A stretch of DNA of 64,000 nt from Salvator merianae. Taxonomy: Eukaryota > Chordata > Lepidosauria > Squamata > Teiidae. Shown piece after piece: positions 1 through 12,100 of the stretch; positions within the stretch are counted from its first letter, which is position 1; the number at the start of each line of letters is the position of its first letter. The DNA lies in contig QVOM02000053.1 in NCBI GenBank assembly GCA_003586115.2, positions 1,719,658-1,783,657 of the forward strand, written 5' to 3'. The notes below the pieces were generated by a model, which worked only from the letters and a program-made list of their open reading frames with translations, was not told the origin of the DNA and searched no databases. The translations under genes were made by a program, and so were the position numbers.

Positions 1-150
1 TACCTCCTGGCTGCCCTGGTTGGCCAGCAGGCCCCGCGTCGGGGGCACGTCGTAGATCTCCTGAAGGTGCCGCGGAACATCATACTCGTCTTGTTCTATT
101 TTGGGGGACTCATAAACATAGACCTGCCCCACACGGGTGGGGACCACCAC
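1..150 (-). CDS. BCAR1: BCAR1 coding exon 3 (partial at window edge)
   Basis: Fifty codons are open on the minus strand from the acceptor at 152-151 (tgtgcag before GTGGTGGTC). The peptide begins VVVPTRVGQVYVY, the invariant start of the Cas substrate domain, and carries three YxxP motifs: YESP, YDVP and YDVP. The exon meets the window edge at ...QEV. The last codon is gta, so it could be coding (mammals continue with YDTPP) or the start of a donor site; this cannot be decided here. Compared with my memory of mammalian p130Cas, the link between the two YDVP motifs is about five residues shorter and YESP replaces YEAA/YEAS. Confidence 0.93.
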   Translation of the reverse strand, partial: MVVPTRVGQVYVYESPKIEQDEYDVPRHLQEIYDVPPTRGLLANQGSQEV

Positions 151-3100
151 CTGCACAGAAGGAAAGGAGACGTCTGTGAGGTGTGGCCTGCAGTTCAAAC
201 TTAGGCCGCTTCCAGACATCATTTATTTATTCCGCAATTCATCAGTTTACTGGTTCAAGCACATCTAGAATTATCACACATTGTCTAGACATCAGATCAA
301 TTGTCTGCATTGTAGCATTTGTGAAAGGAAAGACGTTGGAAGGGAACAATTTTTTTCCTACACAAATTTGATCGAACATTTCGCTTTCACGATATTCATA
401 CAGAATTGAAAATGTAGTTTTGCATATTTCCAGTATTCTATCAAATCGAACCAGTTGCCCCTTTGTGAAAAAGAAGTATTTGATCAAATCCTCGTGCTTT
501 TGCTGGTTTTGCCCATGAAAAGGGCACTTTCAATGGGAAAAGCATCATGAAAACTGTGAAAATGAATGCGAAAAAGCAGTTTCGTTACGATTCGCCAATG
601 AAGTGAAAATTCAGGTTTTGCTTCAATAGTGAAACAAAAGTGCAGATTTCGCTCGTGCATGTCCCTAAAAAACTGTGGGCCCACCAAGAAACATGCAGGT
701 GCCCCCTTTCTCCAGCAGAGGGCGATGACGGCTCACAGGCAGCTCCTGGCTGGGAGGAAATCCTGGGCACTTTGCAGCAAGCGGGCGCTGCATCTCCCGG
801 GAAGGCAAGGGTGACATCATGTTCTATTTCTGGATCTGAATAAACCAAAGGGGCTTGCAGATGAAACACAATGACAGCTCATTCCCTCCCTCCTGGCCAG
901 CCAGTTGCTTCTGGAGGTGGAGAGAAAGGATGGTGAAGCCTGGTGCAGCGTTCCTCTCGGCTGCAGCTAGTTTGCGGGGGGGGGGGGGGGGATGGAGGGC
1001 AGGGATGCTCGCACTCCAACAAAGCACAGGGCTCCTCCAGAAAGCAAGTTGCTCTTGAGGCTGCGAGCCCTCGAAGCAGCGAATGCACATGAACGCACAC
1101 AGTGCAGCACGTTTTTTTTTAAAAACAACACTGAAGTCTCCACTATGAACGTTAGCACAAACGGGCCTTCCTGGCAAGCAGCTTCTTGCTAACGAAATTA
1201 AGAACAATGCCAAGCGAGTGAGCATCCTCATGCACCAGCAGACAGCCTGCTTTTATGCAGCGCCAGTGAAGGAGAAAGACTCACCCTGGCTCTCTATATA
1301 CCTTAAGCACAAATGATTTGATGGTGAAGATGGCCCAAACGAAAGGGGGAGATTTGTGACAGCTCCTCTCATCAATTTTGACTTGCCGGGAGGTGTGTGC
1401 GTGTGTTTGGGTGTATGTGTGTTGTGCGTAGGGGGCTGGATTTCCCCATTAGGACCACCCTGGGCCAAAGAGAGACCGTCGCTTTCCGCCTCCTGGGGCG
1501 ACTCATTTGCCTGGAATTCTCTGCCGCTGCAACTTGCCCCAAACCCAGGCGTGACACTTCCCTGCCTCACCTCACCTCGCCCCACCCCCCTCATGGGTGC
1601 TCTTTGGTCCTCCTGCCCCCCAGGCAAGAAAAGGCAGAGGGTTAACAGCCTGAGAGATATGTAGGTGGGAACCTGGCAGGCAGGCTGGGAATGGAGCCAG
1701 GTCTTTCTGAGTCACCGATTCCTCTGGGAGGCCTGAGGCGTCGCTCTTCTTGGACAGGTGACAACAGTGGCAGCAGCGGCAGCCCAGGAAAGGACAAAGG
1801 TGCCTGCCCTGTGCTTCTAGACTGCGCCAAACTAAAAGTACCGGCACTTCACCGCCATGCCTCCCCTCTGGGCTCCTGCAGGAGGGGGCTTATTCACACT
1901 TTTCACTAGTAAGCATGTAGACGCGCTCACTAGCAAAGCGTGTCTGCACTTTGTGGAGGCCCTCGCTATCAGGAGCGGGCTACGACTTCTGGATTCATTG
2001 CTGCCCCTTGAGGCTCAGGTGGCAGTGGCAGCCAGGACTTACCTCCATCTCCGACTGGTTCACCAGCTTCAGCCTCTCAGAGTGTTGATGGTAACACAGA
2101 AATCCCCAAATGGCTCAGGCACTTTTTCCCACACAGACCTCCCTGGGTATTAAGATCCCAAGTGAAGACCTTTCTTGTAATTCCGCCACCATCAGAGGTG
2201 CGAGAGGTGGTGGCACGTGAGAGGGCCTTTTCTGGGCTGGCCCCCAGGCGTGGGAACCACCTCCCAGTGGAGGCATGACAGGTGTCAATGTTATATGGTT
2301 TTCAATGCCTGGTTAATTCATTGTCCTTCACCCAGGCCTTTGATGTTTCGCTTCCTCTGAACGTTGCTCTGCAGGGCTGGGGGTATTATATTTTAATTGT
2401 GCTTTTTATATATCGGTTTCCTTGTTTTATTACCAACCCCTCTGGCTCACGAGAACCTTTGTGCAAATAAAAGTGGTCAACTTGCCCTGTAAAAAGTTTC
2501 CAAGACTCCATACCGAGTCGACACAAAAATGTTTCGGAAGACGCTGATGGGCCTAATAAATGGACCATCCCGAGACGGGCTTGCCTGGCTTTCTGGAAGT
2601 GGTCAGGAGACGACCGGAACCACAGCCCGAAACGCTCAGAGGTCGCCAGCCAGGGGAGGTCTGTGCCAGAGGTTCCCCCCTCCCTTGTCCACTGCTGAGT
2701 TTTTAAAAACTCACCCGCCACTGCCCGTCCGGGGACGCCCACATCTTTGAACCGGTGGCTGTGGCTTTGCTCTTCATATTATCCAGATGGGCAGGTGCTG
2801 GTACGCTGCCTTCCCCATGCAGCGGAAAGAATCGATTGCTAGGAGCCGCAAGGGCTCCGGAAAGCAAAGGAGCTGGCGGGGGAGGGGGGGCGAGGGAGTT
2901 TGCTGGGCGTATGCCAACTGCTCCCTTCTCTGTGCCAGCCCCTTCCACCCTCCGCAGCGGGGGCAGCCTTCCAGCCTCCGCTGAACTACAGCCACTCTCC
3001 ACTGTATGGTTAATTAATTAATTAGTTAATTAACTAGCTAAGTAACCAACCTAGCAAGTTTCAGCTGCATTGCCAATTAGTTAGTTAATTCACTAACTAA

Positions 3101-6100
3101 CTAACCAGGCTAGCAGTCTCAGCTGCATTAATTAGTTGATTAATTAATTAGTTAGCTAATTAATTAACTAACCAGCCTAGTCCGTGGCATGGAATCTGGC
3201 TGGCCATATATTAGACACCCAGGTCTAATTTAAATTTTCCTTGCCATGTATCTGTGTCTAAGCCTAAGAAGCCCCCCCCCCCCCGGTTAAATCAGCCCAT
3301 GGGGGGGGGCATGCAGACTGGCATCTGGGGTCCTGGGAAATTCTCCCCCACGCAGAGAAGACCTCGTTTGGACCACACTGGCGGCCACCCAAACGTGCCA
3401 GCCTGGCTGGAGATTGCGAGGTCTCACTGGCCTACCTTTCCTTGGGTCTTTGGTGCCTCCCAGCCTCGTCCTTCTAAAGAAGCAGGCACTTGGTAGATCT
3501 CCTGCCCCAGCCCAGGGGGAGCTGGCGGCACCTGGTAAAGGTCCTGGGGTGCGCTGGCCGGCCCAGGTGGCACCTGGTACACCTCCTGGCCTGGAGGGGG
3601 GCTCTGCTTTGGATAGGCAGGGTTCTGCTTGCCTTGCGGAGACTGGAACTGGCCAGCGGGCACTGCGCCCTGGTGAAGAGCCCCCTGGGCTTTGTTCGGG
3701 CCCGGCACCAAATAGACACTGTCCTCTTGCGGCAGGTAGGAAGGGTGCATAGGCGTGTACTGAGAGGCGGGAGACAGAGGGGCAAAGCCCCCTTGGTGGG
3801 GGTAGGCCAGAGGGGTCTGTCCTGCCGGCTGGGGCTGCCCCTGGCCCGGGCCCGGCAGCTGCTTCTTGTCGTACATCCCCACGAGGATTTTGAGGCGGTT
3901 GCCAGGGACAATGCCCTGCCGCCCATGCAGGGAGCAGAGCCACCACCCATCCAGGCCCTGCGTGTTGCGCTCCAGGACAGTCATGATGTCCCCCTTCCGG
4001 AAGGAGAGTTCGTCCGGCGACTCCGCCACATTGTCGTAGAGGGCCTTAGCCAGTACATTCTGCAAGAGAGCCAGAAAGACAAATCAGGTGACCAGGAATG
4101 AAATGGTGCACGGGCAGGGGGAGCCCAGAGACCCAGCCCCATGGGGCTGGGCTGAAGGCCTACAGAGGGATCGCTGCGTATTGGATCTCGCAGTGTTCCC
4201 AAACCTTGCAATCCGCACACTGCAGGAGAGGGCTTAAGGTCCCAGCTAGTTTGACCACGGGCGAGGAATTACGGGAGTCGTATTGCAGGAACATCCAGAG
4301 GACTACTGCTGAGCTGGGGGGCTTAGGATGCTTCCAGAGAGTGTGGGGCGTAGAGGACAAAGTAAAGAACCTGCTGGCAACCAGAGAATTGCTTACTGCT
4401 TCCTCCTGAGTGGGGGGGCGGGCGGGGGGCGGCAAGGGACAAAGCAGCAAGCAGCGTGCTGTGGTTTCATCGCTGAACGACAGCAGCCAGTCACGCTAAA
4501 AGCGGCCTTCCTATCAATGCCGCGGGACAGGCGGCCTCCAGGGTTTCCAAACGCCGCCTTTTACATCTCCGGTGCACGGTTATTCTAGGGCTGCCGCTGC
4601 ACAAGCAAGCCACGCTGAAGCCCTGCTTGGACCTCCCCCGTTACCCCAAGCAAAGGTTATGGGTTCAGGGGAAAGCCGGGGACTGAAATCACATAGCACC
4701 AGGGAACCACAGGCTGCTCCTGGGCGTTTTTGCGAACGTCACGTGGCTTCCGCACGTGATCCTACTTATACTTTTGCAAGTATTTAGCCCAGCTGAAGCC
4801 AGGAATAGGACTCTACACTGCATGCGAAGTCCGTATTGCACGGGAAGATCCAAGCTTTATAGTTCGTGTGAAGCTTGTCTTGCATGCGAAAATTGTATTG
4901 CACGTGCAGATTCAAGCTGCGTGTAGCACGAAAAGCTTATATTGCATGTGAAAACCCAAGCTTTTATTGCACAGGAAGATTCAAGCTTCGTACTGCGTGA
5001 GAAGTCGACATCGCATTTGAAGATCCAAGCTCAGTCGTAACTGACACCTCCAAAAGTCACATCCACCCCACTCGCCTCCATCTTTTTTTTTCCAGTTTGC
5101 AAATGAACTTGAGGTCATTTCCTTTCTCTTAAGGTCAAAGAGCACGAAAGGAAGTGGATCGCTCCAAGCCCTCTGCTATTTATTAGCTGGCTTCCTGTCC
5201 TTCTAGGTTGAGAAGTAAAATGCAAACTTTGTTTGGCCAGCGTGCATGTGGGGGTGGGGTGGGGGGGTCTGTTCTTCCCCAGCCACTTTAGCAGGAGGGG
5301 GCTGCTCGACTTCTGCGGGTCTGGGACCCTTTCTTCCGCCTAATGCATTCTTCTCCCTGGCTGCCTACATTCTCTTCTTCCAGACAGGAAGTGCCAGAGT
5401 TGTGAGTCAACAGAGAATTCCCTTTGTGCCTCCCCCAAGGAGGATGTCAGGCTGGGTTTCAGAATTCACTTCCCAATGCACAAGTTCCTAGCACCAGGAG
5501 CGCTGCAAAGAAATGTGATGTGAAGGGAAACAAGGCCTCACAATCTCCCATGCAGGTCTGGAGGAATGGAAGCAGAGAAGTGACTCTGCAGACAGCGGCG
5601 GCCGCTGGCTTTAAGGGCGGGTGTTTGTAACCTGCGGAAAGTGTGTGATCGCTGTTTGCGGCACCGCTGTTGTAACACCCCCTGAGGCTTAGCAGCCAAA
5701 ATCGGCCACCTAATTAGTCACAGGATAATTAGTTTGGCTGATTTCTGGCATCCCTGCTATCACCAGCCACAACCTGCCACCTTTCTCAGAAAGAGCCTAT
5801 AGAAAGCCTCTGGCCATTCATGGATTTTAAAAAAACATGATGTTGCAGGCCACTCGGCAGGCACACGGGGAACTCAGGGCGTGTGGACCTAACCCTGGGC
5901 AACAGGGCCGAAGGAAGAGCCAATCCCTGAAAGGCCCTGCTCTTTGGCAAAAGATTCACCTTACACTCTTCGGTGCCAGATCACAGAACCGACATTCCTG
6001 CTGGGAGCATCACCGTACGTGGCCATTCAGTTTTTGCACGGGGCAAAGCGAAATATACGTGAGGGAAGAAGTTGAGCTGGTTACCCAACAGGGAAAGAAA

Positions 6101-9100
6101 TTTGCTGCGTGTGACTCTTTAACGAGACGCCGACCAGCAGGACCTCGGGGAACAGCTTTGTGAGGAGCGACCGCCCTGTCCATAATCTCCGTCAGTTCAC
6201 GCTTCCTGTGCTGTGTTTCCTCTCAGGAGACACGAAGTATATTTTTCCCAGCAAAATCATCTGAGTTGACAACAGATGGCCAAGCAGAGAGCCTCCAGCA
6301 AAGCAAGGGGAAAATGTTTCAGCGCTAGTATCTTTGCTGGACGTCCCGGAACACTAACCATGCCCAAATTCCAAAGAATGTAGCGAAGGGGCCTATCTGA
6401 TCTTGGCTAATCCTGCAGGCAGGGGGAAAAACCTGAGTTTCTTATAAATGCCGGGCTGTCTTGCAAGAATTTGAAATATTTTCTAGGCCTGCCCCAACCG
6501 TAGCAGGAGAGGCCCTCCTGGAATAGGAAACTAATTCTGTTTCTGCACTTACCTGGCTTCTGCTGGTACGGGGCAGGATGCCCCGCACCAAGGTACGCCG
6601 TCCATCCCAAGCTGGGACGGATTGCTCTTGGCATGCAGCAAGGCTGCCTGAGTGGGCTTCGCCTCTTCCATGCCAACCCCTGAAAGGTCTGAAGCGCATG
6701 TCCGCTTCAGAGACAGTGTGAGGTGCTTCCCAATGGCTAGGAAGACCATTTCGGTGGCATGCCTTGTTGGGCTGCCCAAATTGGATCCCCCACACAAATT
6801 GGATCCAGAACACAGAGGCAGACCCCTAGGATGCCATTTGGGTGCTCAGCCCAGCCTGTGTGGACAGAGCACACTGGAGGGTGAGGCCTCCCTGGTCTGA
6901 ACAGTGTAACTGAACAGAGGCAATGGCCCTGGAGATATTTGATTAGACAGCCCTGGATGCCACTTTGCAAAATGCAAAACACTTGAGCCCTGGCAGTGGA
7001 GTTGATGCCCAAAACCTTTGACTCCTCTATTCCTAATTATCTCGAACCACAGTAATTTCTATTATCTGAGAAATTCAACTAGTACAGGTCTACAACCGCC
7101 ACACCGTGGGGCTGTTTGATGTGTCTACGACGCCTTCAGCTCAGGCCTCCTCTAGATACCTCCCCTTGCCAATGGCGTCTTCCTAGGGGAAGACACCACC
7201 TTCTTCCATCACTCACTGGGCCTTGAGGTGGACAGGGATGCCTGGGCCCTGTATGCTCATGATGGATTCGTGGCCCCACCAGAAGGCCATGGGGACACGC
7301 CCAAGACCTTCTCAGAAGCACCACAATCAGCAGCATCTAACTCACAACTGACCGAAGCCAGCAGGGCCACCAACTCAGAAGAGTCTGAAATCAGACCTCC
7401 AAAATGCATCAGAACCCTGAACAGAGCAAAGTTAAGACATTCTAAACCCCCCGTGCCTGAACAAACTCCAGGGAAGAGACACTTTCTGGTGCTAATTCAG
7501 TCATGGACACCCAGAATTCTTAGATATTAAAACTATGAGTTGGTGCAGGACACTATTCTGTTCACTGCCCAGCCTTTTGGCTGCGCCAATGTTGCATGTT
7601 CATAGGATAGAGAGTCAGAGTTTCTTCCTGAACACCCAATTCTCTGTGCTTAATCTCTTGTCGAAAAAAAAAACAACTTGCAAACAAAGGGCAGTAGCAT
7701 AGTGGTAGAGCAAACTACCTGGAAAGTAGAGGGCTCCTGGTTCAATCCCCAGCCTCTCCCTGGAAGTAGGCAATGGCAAACCACATCTGTATCTCTGCTA
7801 AGAAAACTGCATAGAGGGGCCCATGCAGTCAACTAGGAATCAGCCAGGACCTGGTGGCACCCAACAACAACAAATAACATTGCTTATTGTTTATTATTTA
7901 TTATTCATGGCTAGCACCAAGGTGCATCTAGCCCACCCAGGGTGAAATGGTCCCGACTATAGGCAATTGCAGCCCAAATCTCTGGTGTGCCCAGGTGGCA
8001 AACTGTGTCCACCAGCCGTCCCCCTTCCCAGTTGCTCGTGTTCTCAGCTGGAATCCTTTCCCCCACCCCCTTGCTTCCCTCGTAAGCAGCGGAGCTGTGC
8101 GAGAAGCTGCCGGTAGGACGGACGTGTCCGTGATAGACAGTTTGCCCTTCTAATGAGAAGGTAGGTCATTTTTAGGAAATGATCCAACAGGAAGTTGCAT
8201 TCTCTCTCTCTCTCTCTCTTTTTTTTTTTTTTTCCTTTTCCTTGAATTAAAAGAAATTTCACTCAAGTGATTCATCTCGCTTTTGGAGTAATCCCCCACC
8301 CCCATTTATCTCACAGGATGACTTCAGCAAAGGCATTGCGCGATTCTTGGGCACGGTGTTGCAATCACAGCCCTATCGGAGAAACAAGGCAGTTCCGGTT
8401 GCTTCCGTGTGCATGTTTTTGGAGCAGCATTAATCATGCGTTCTGTGGCTGGAGCAAAGGTGAAATTTAACTCCTTCAGCCCCGCAAAGTGTCTTTGGGT
8501 ACCCTTGGGGCAGGGAAAGTGTGCCTTCTTCTCTCTCTTTGGGCCTGTTCGCACTTTCCACCTTGGAATGCTCAAATCCAAACATTCCAAGGTGGACCAG
8601 TCCCTGTGGTGTGGCAGCCAACTGCACTGTGAGGGCTGGAATAACCTGGAAATGGGCTTCCAGCACTCGCAGGGTGAATGCTGGCCACCTGCCATGATTG
8701 CATAATGCTGGACCACAGAGGCGTGCGGATAGCATGTTTCTGTGGTCTGCACACCTCAGGGGTCACTTTCCGGTGGTGCAACAAGGTGTGCTGCCGAAAA
8801 GGGCCTCTCCGGAGCTCCAAAAGTTCCTGCCCCTCAGAGCACTTGGAGGCTGCCCACGTTGGCTCTGAAGCTGGCACAGTGGCTGCTACCCCAGAGCAAT
8901 CTGCCCCAGTTTGGGATGAATGGCTTATTCCAGTTCCTGGGCAGGCCACCCTGTACCGGAATAGCCAAGGTAAGTGAGGAAGCAGCCTTAGAAGATCAAA
9001 GTTCAAATCTTGCCTTGCTCAAGAAATCCCGCCAAGAGACGTTCAGCCAGTGCTTCCTAGCTTAGTCTTTCTGCCCAGCTTATTATGTGGATAACACAGA

Positions 9101-12100
9101 CGGAAAGGGGGATCATCCTCCCTGCCTTGAGTCCTCAGGGGGAAGAAGTGAATGGAAATGGAAAAATAAACAAAGGCCGAGGTTCTCCCACCCTGCAAGC
9201 AAACCTGCCACCTGTAAATCTCAAGATAAACTCTCCTTCGCCATGTGGGGAGAACAGAAAGCAACCTTACGTGGCTGTTGCAACTTAAGGATCACAAGAC
9301 AACAAGCAGGGAACATTTTAACAACATTGTAAAAGGTGTTTAAAATTATGCGAAACAGTTCCTCCTCTGCTAATGCCCCACAACCATAATCAGCCACAGA
9401 TCACAAGGAAGCGATTGGCGTTCGCCTTTGAGCAAGCCGAGCTCTGCTTTAATGAACAGCAGATCAGACTGCGGCTTGATGCACTCAAAGGCAAGCTGTG
9501 AATTGCCGCCTCATCCCTGCCCTCTGCGCCTTTGCTGAGGTGACACTGTTACTGTCTGCCTTCAGAACCGGCATCATCTACTTTTCACATACAGGGCCAA
9601 GACGAAGCAGGCTACGACACAGAAGAGAAAAATATAAAACCGGCAGACAAATCGTAATGGAATACTGAAAAACCATCAGGGCTGCTGTGCTCCCCACAGG
9701 GCACGCATTATATCTGCTACTTGGTAGGGGCAGCTCCATAACCTGACCGCTAGGCTAATGTTTACTTTCCATCATCTCAGGCCTACAGGAAATGCGAACG
9801 AGGTAGAGGAGGTACGTTTATCGCAAATGCAATTCCACCCGTCATAAACGTGTTTATGGGTGGCACGCAGCATCTTTCACCTGCTACAGCTCTCCAGAGT
9901 GTTTACATCCAAGGGCTACGAAGGGTGTGCAGAGAGCACAGGCACACAGGCTGGAGGACTATGGGGGACCCGTTTCAGCGGCACTCCAGAAACCTCCGCA
10001 GGTCCTCCTGGCAACAGCGAAGGCTGTGAATGAAAATTTCCAGCCTTTGCGGGCTCCATGCTGGCTTTGAAGGCAGCAGCCAGGGATGGACCAAGAAAGG
10101 CGGCCTGAATGTGGACAACCCTTGGGGCGGGCTACGCACTCACCAGACCGCACTGTGTGGGCTGGAGCAGCCAACGTAGTGCGGAAAGGGCTCAGGTGTC
10201 CCCTGCAGGAGAGGCTCTCCGGAAGCAGATTAAGGACAGCAGCTTCCACAGAACCACGATGGGTGGGTGCACCGCCCTGACCGGGACACTCTGGCTTCTG
10301 GGTGCCGCTCTCTGAAAACACCGCTGCCACGGGCTTCCGCTTTAAACACAGAAGACACAAGCGGTGACTCTCAGATTCAGGTACACACCTTGCTGAGCCT
10401 GAACCGCATGAGAGCAACTCTTCTGTGACTCCCTCGCGCTCCGATGCCCTGCTGCAAGGGCGCATTCCTCTGCAAGTTGGAACACAGCTGTGGTTACTCA
10501 GACCCAGAGAAATCCTGCGCACGGGCCCTGGCCCGACCCATCCACCCACCGGCTCAGGCCGGGCTCTGACAACAATGCCGTTTTTGTGCCCTTGCCACTC
10601 CAGACAGGACCGGGATTGTCCCCAGCAATGAGAAAGACGAGGCCCGAGGCGGAGGCGAGAGATGTGACGCACCTACGGCTCTGCCCTCCCACGGGGAAAG
10701 GCACAAACAGGGTGCCGGCGGGGCGCCCCCCTCGCCACCCAACCGCGGCTGCCGTGCACAAGACCCGCAAGCCATGCAAGGGACCAAAGAGGAGGACAGA
10801 AGGGCTCTGCGGCTGCTGCTGGTGTCGACCCCAGCCCCCTCCGAGCGCTAAACGGCCTCAATGCAGACGCTGCAGGGATCTGGGACAGTTTGCCCAGCAG
10901 ACAGTGAAGCCATTCATACCTTCGCTGGAGGTGCTCCTGAAAAGAGGCGCAGCTCCAGGCTCGAATGGCAAGACCCTCCCCTTCCTCTTGCAAATTCTGT
11001 GCAACAACAGGAAATCCTGTGTGCGCTGAGCGGGAGGCAACCCGGGTCCCTCATTTCTTTAGGTGGAAGCGAGTCCCTGTTGCCACCACAAAGGAAAAAC
11101 TGACTCCCACCTCGTGGAAAGCAACTCACCGCGCATGTATGTGAGTGACAGCTGTGTTACGGACACGGAAAGACACAGGAAACGGAGTTTTGGAGCATTG
11201 TGGGAGGAGACCGGGTTTGCTGCATCCATGGGAACTGGTGGATCCGCCTTCTACCTTCGATATAGGGAGCCTGCAGCCAACCAGGGTGCCCAGTGCCTTC
11301 CTTGGCACTCCACTGTCCAGCTGTTACTGGCATAAACCATCTCACTTCTACGCCCATTCACTCCAGCTTACTAAGGCCTTTCTTCGCTTACTTTAGCTAT
11401 TCTGGTCCACCCGGGGCTGCCCTAAGGCCGTCCACATCGTGAAGGCCCAGACACTGAAGTCCCCAGCCCTTGGCATTTCCAGCCAGTGCCATTTTGGCAT
11501 GTGCCAACTTCTGGCACCAGTTCTGGTGGTGCTCTTTGGCATGCTGTCAAAACACAGCCCCCAAGGCATTCCCACCGACACACTTGGTAGTCTAGAGCAC
11601 ATAAGCTGCTGTCTTTGGACCTCTTTAAGGACGTCCACTGCCACACCGACACACCCACTTTGCAGCGTTCGCACTTGGAAGAGGGTGAGAATGCTGCTGA
11701 CCGGGAGCCATCCAGCTGCTCCTGGTCAAGTGGTGGACAACATTTTAGTTGGCCATGGCTAGCAGAGGCCGAGAAGAGGTGTGGATGCTCCCGGATGCTG
11801 TGCACAGTGGGGCCATACAGACAAGCCTGGGGTGAGCGCCTGGGAGCTCACCGGCAGGCCCGTGCGAACAGGCCCTTAGATTGTGTAACTGCACGGACGT
11901 AATGCAATCAGAGCCCAGATAAGGAAGGCAGGGTTTGCGCACACGCCAGCGTGCAGTAACTAAGAATACCAGGCAAATGGTCCAGGTGAAGCGTGTCTTT
12001 CGTTAGCTAACTTGTTTCCTTACAGCATCCTTTGTCAGCAAATGTACCAACATGAAGGAAGTGCCACCTCCCACTGATAAGCCCTGCAGCAGCTGTGGGC

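Larger units (their letters stand above)
151..3435 (-). other. BCAR1: BCAR1 intron 2
   Basis: Intron between the substrate-domain exon and the SH3 exon, with donor gtaggc at 3435 and a pyrimidine-rich acceptor ending at 151. It holds a hAT-like relic (about 350-667), a 16-G run at 976-991, an L2 LINE tail (about 2147-2420) and a compound TAAT-rich repeat (3009-3172). No other coding signal was found. The open frames at 824-1231 and 1253-1627 are low-complexity or GC-driven. Confidence 0.85.

Noticed and set aside
3287..3946. 219-codon minus-strand frame overlapping the BCAR1 SH3 exon
   Set aside because: It is an alternative frame of the same GC-rich exon; the other frame gives the true Cas sequence.
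4820..5030. CRISPR-like array
   Set aside because: Units are degenerate, of uneven length and without unique spacers, in an animal genome.
7680..7760. Functional tRNA gene
   Set aside because: Boxes A and B are present but the sequence continues into a SINE body and tail, and no full cloverleaf with a matching acceptor stem is seen.
9420..9500. Paired TCF-like words gcctttgag / ctcaaaggc as a regulatory hairpin
   Set aside because: Only nine bases each with a 50-bp gap; expected often by chance, and no conservation can be tested here.
9959..10672. 237-codon minus-strand frame in BCAR1 intron 1
   Set aside because: No similarity to any family, and no clear splice sites that would join it to BCAR1 in phase.
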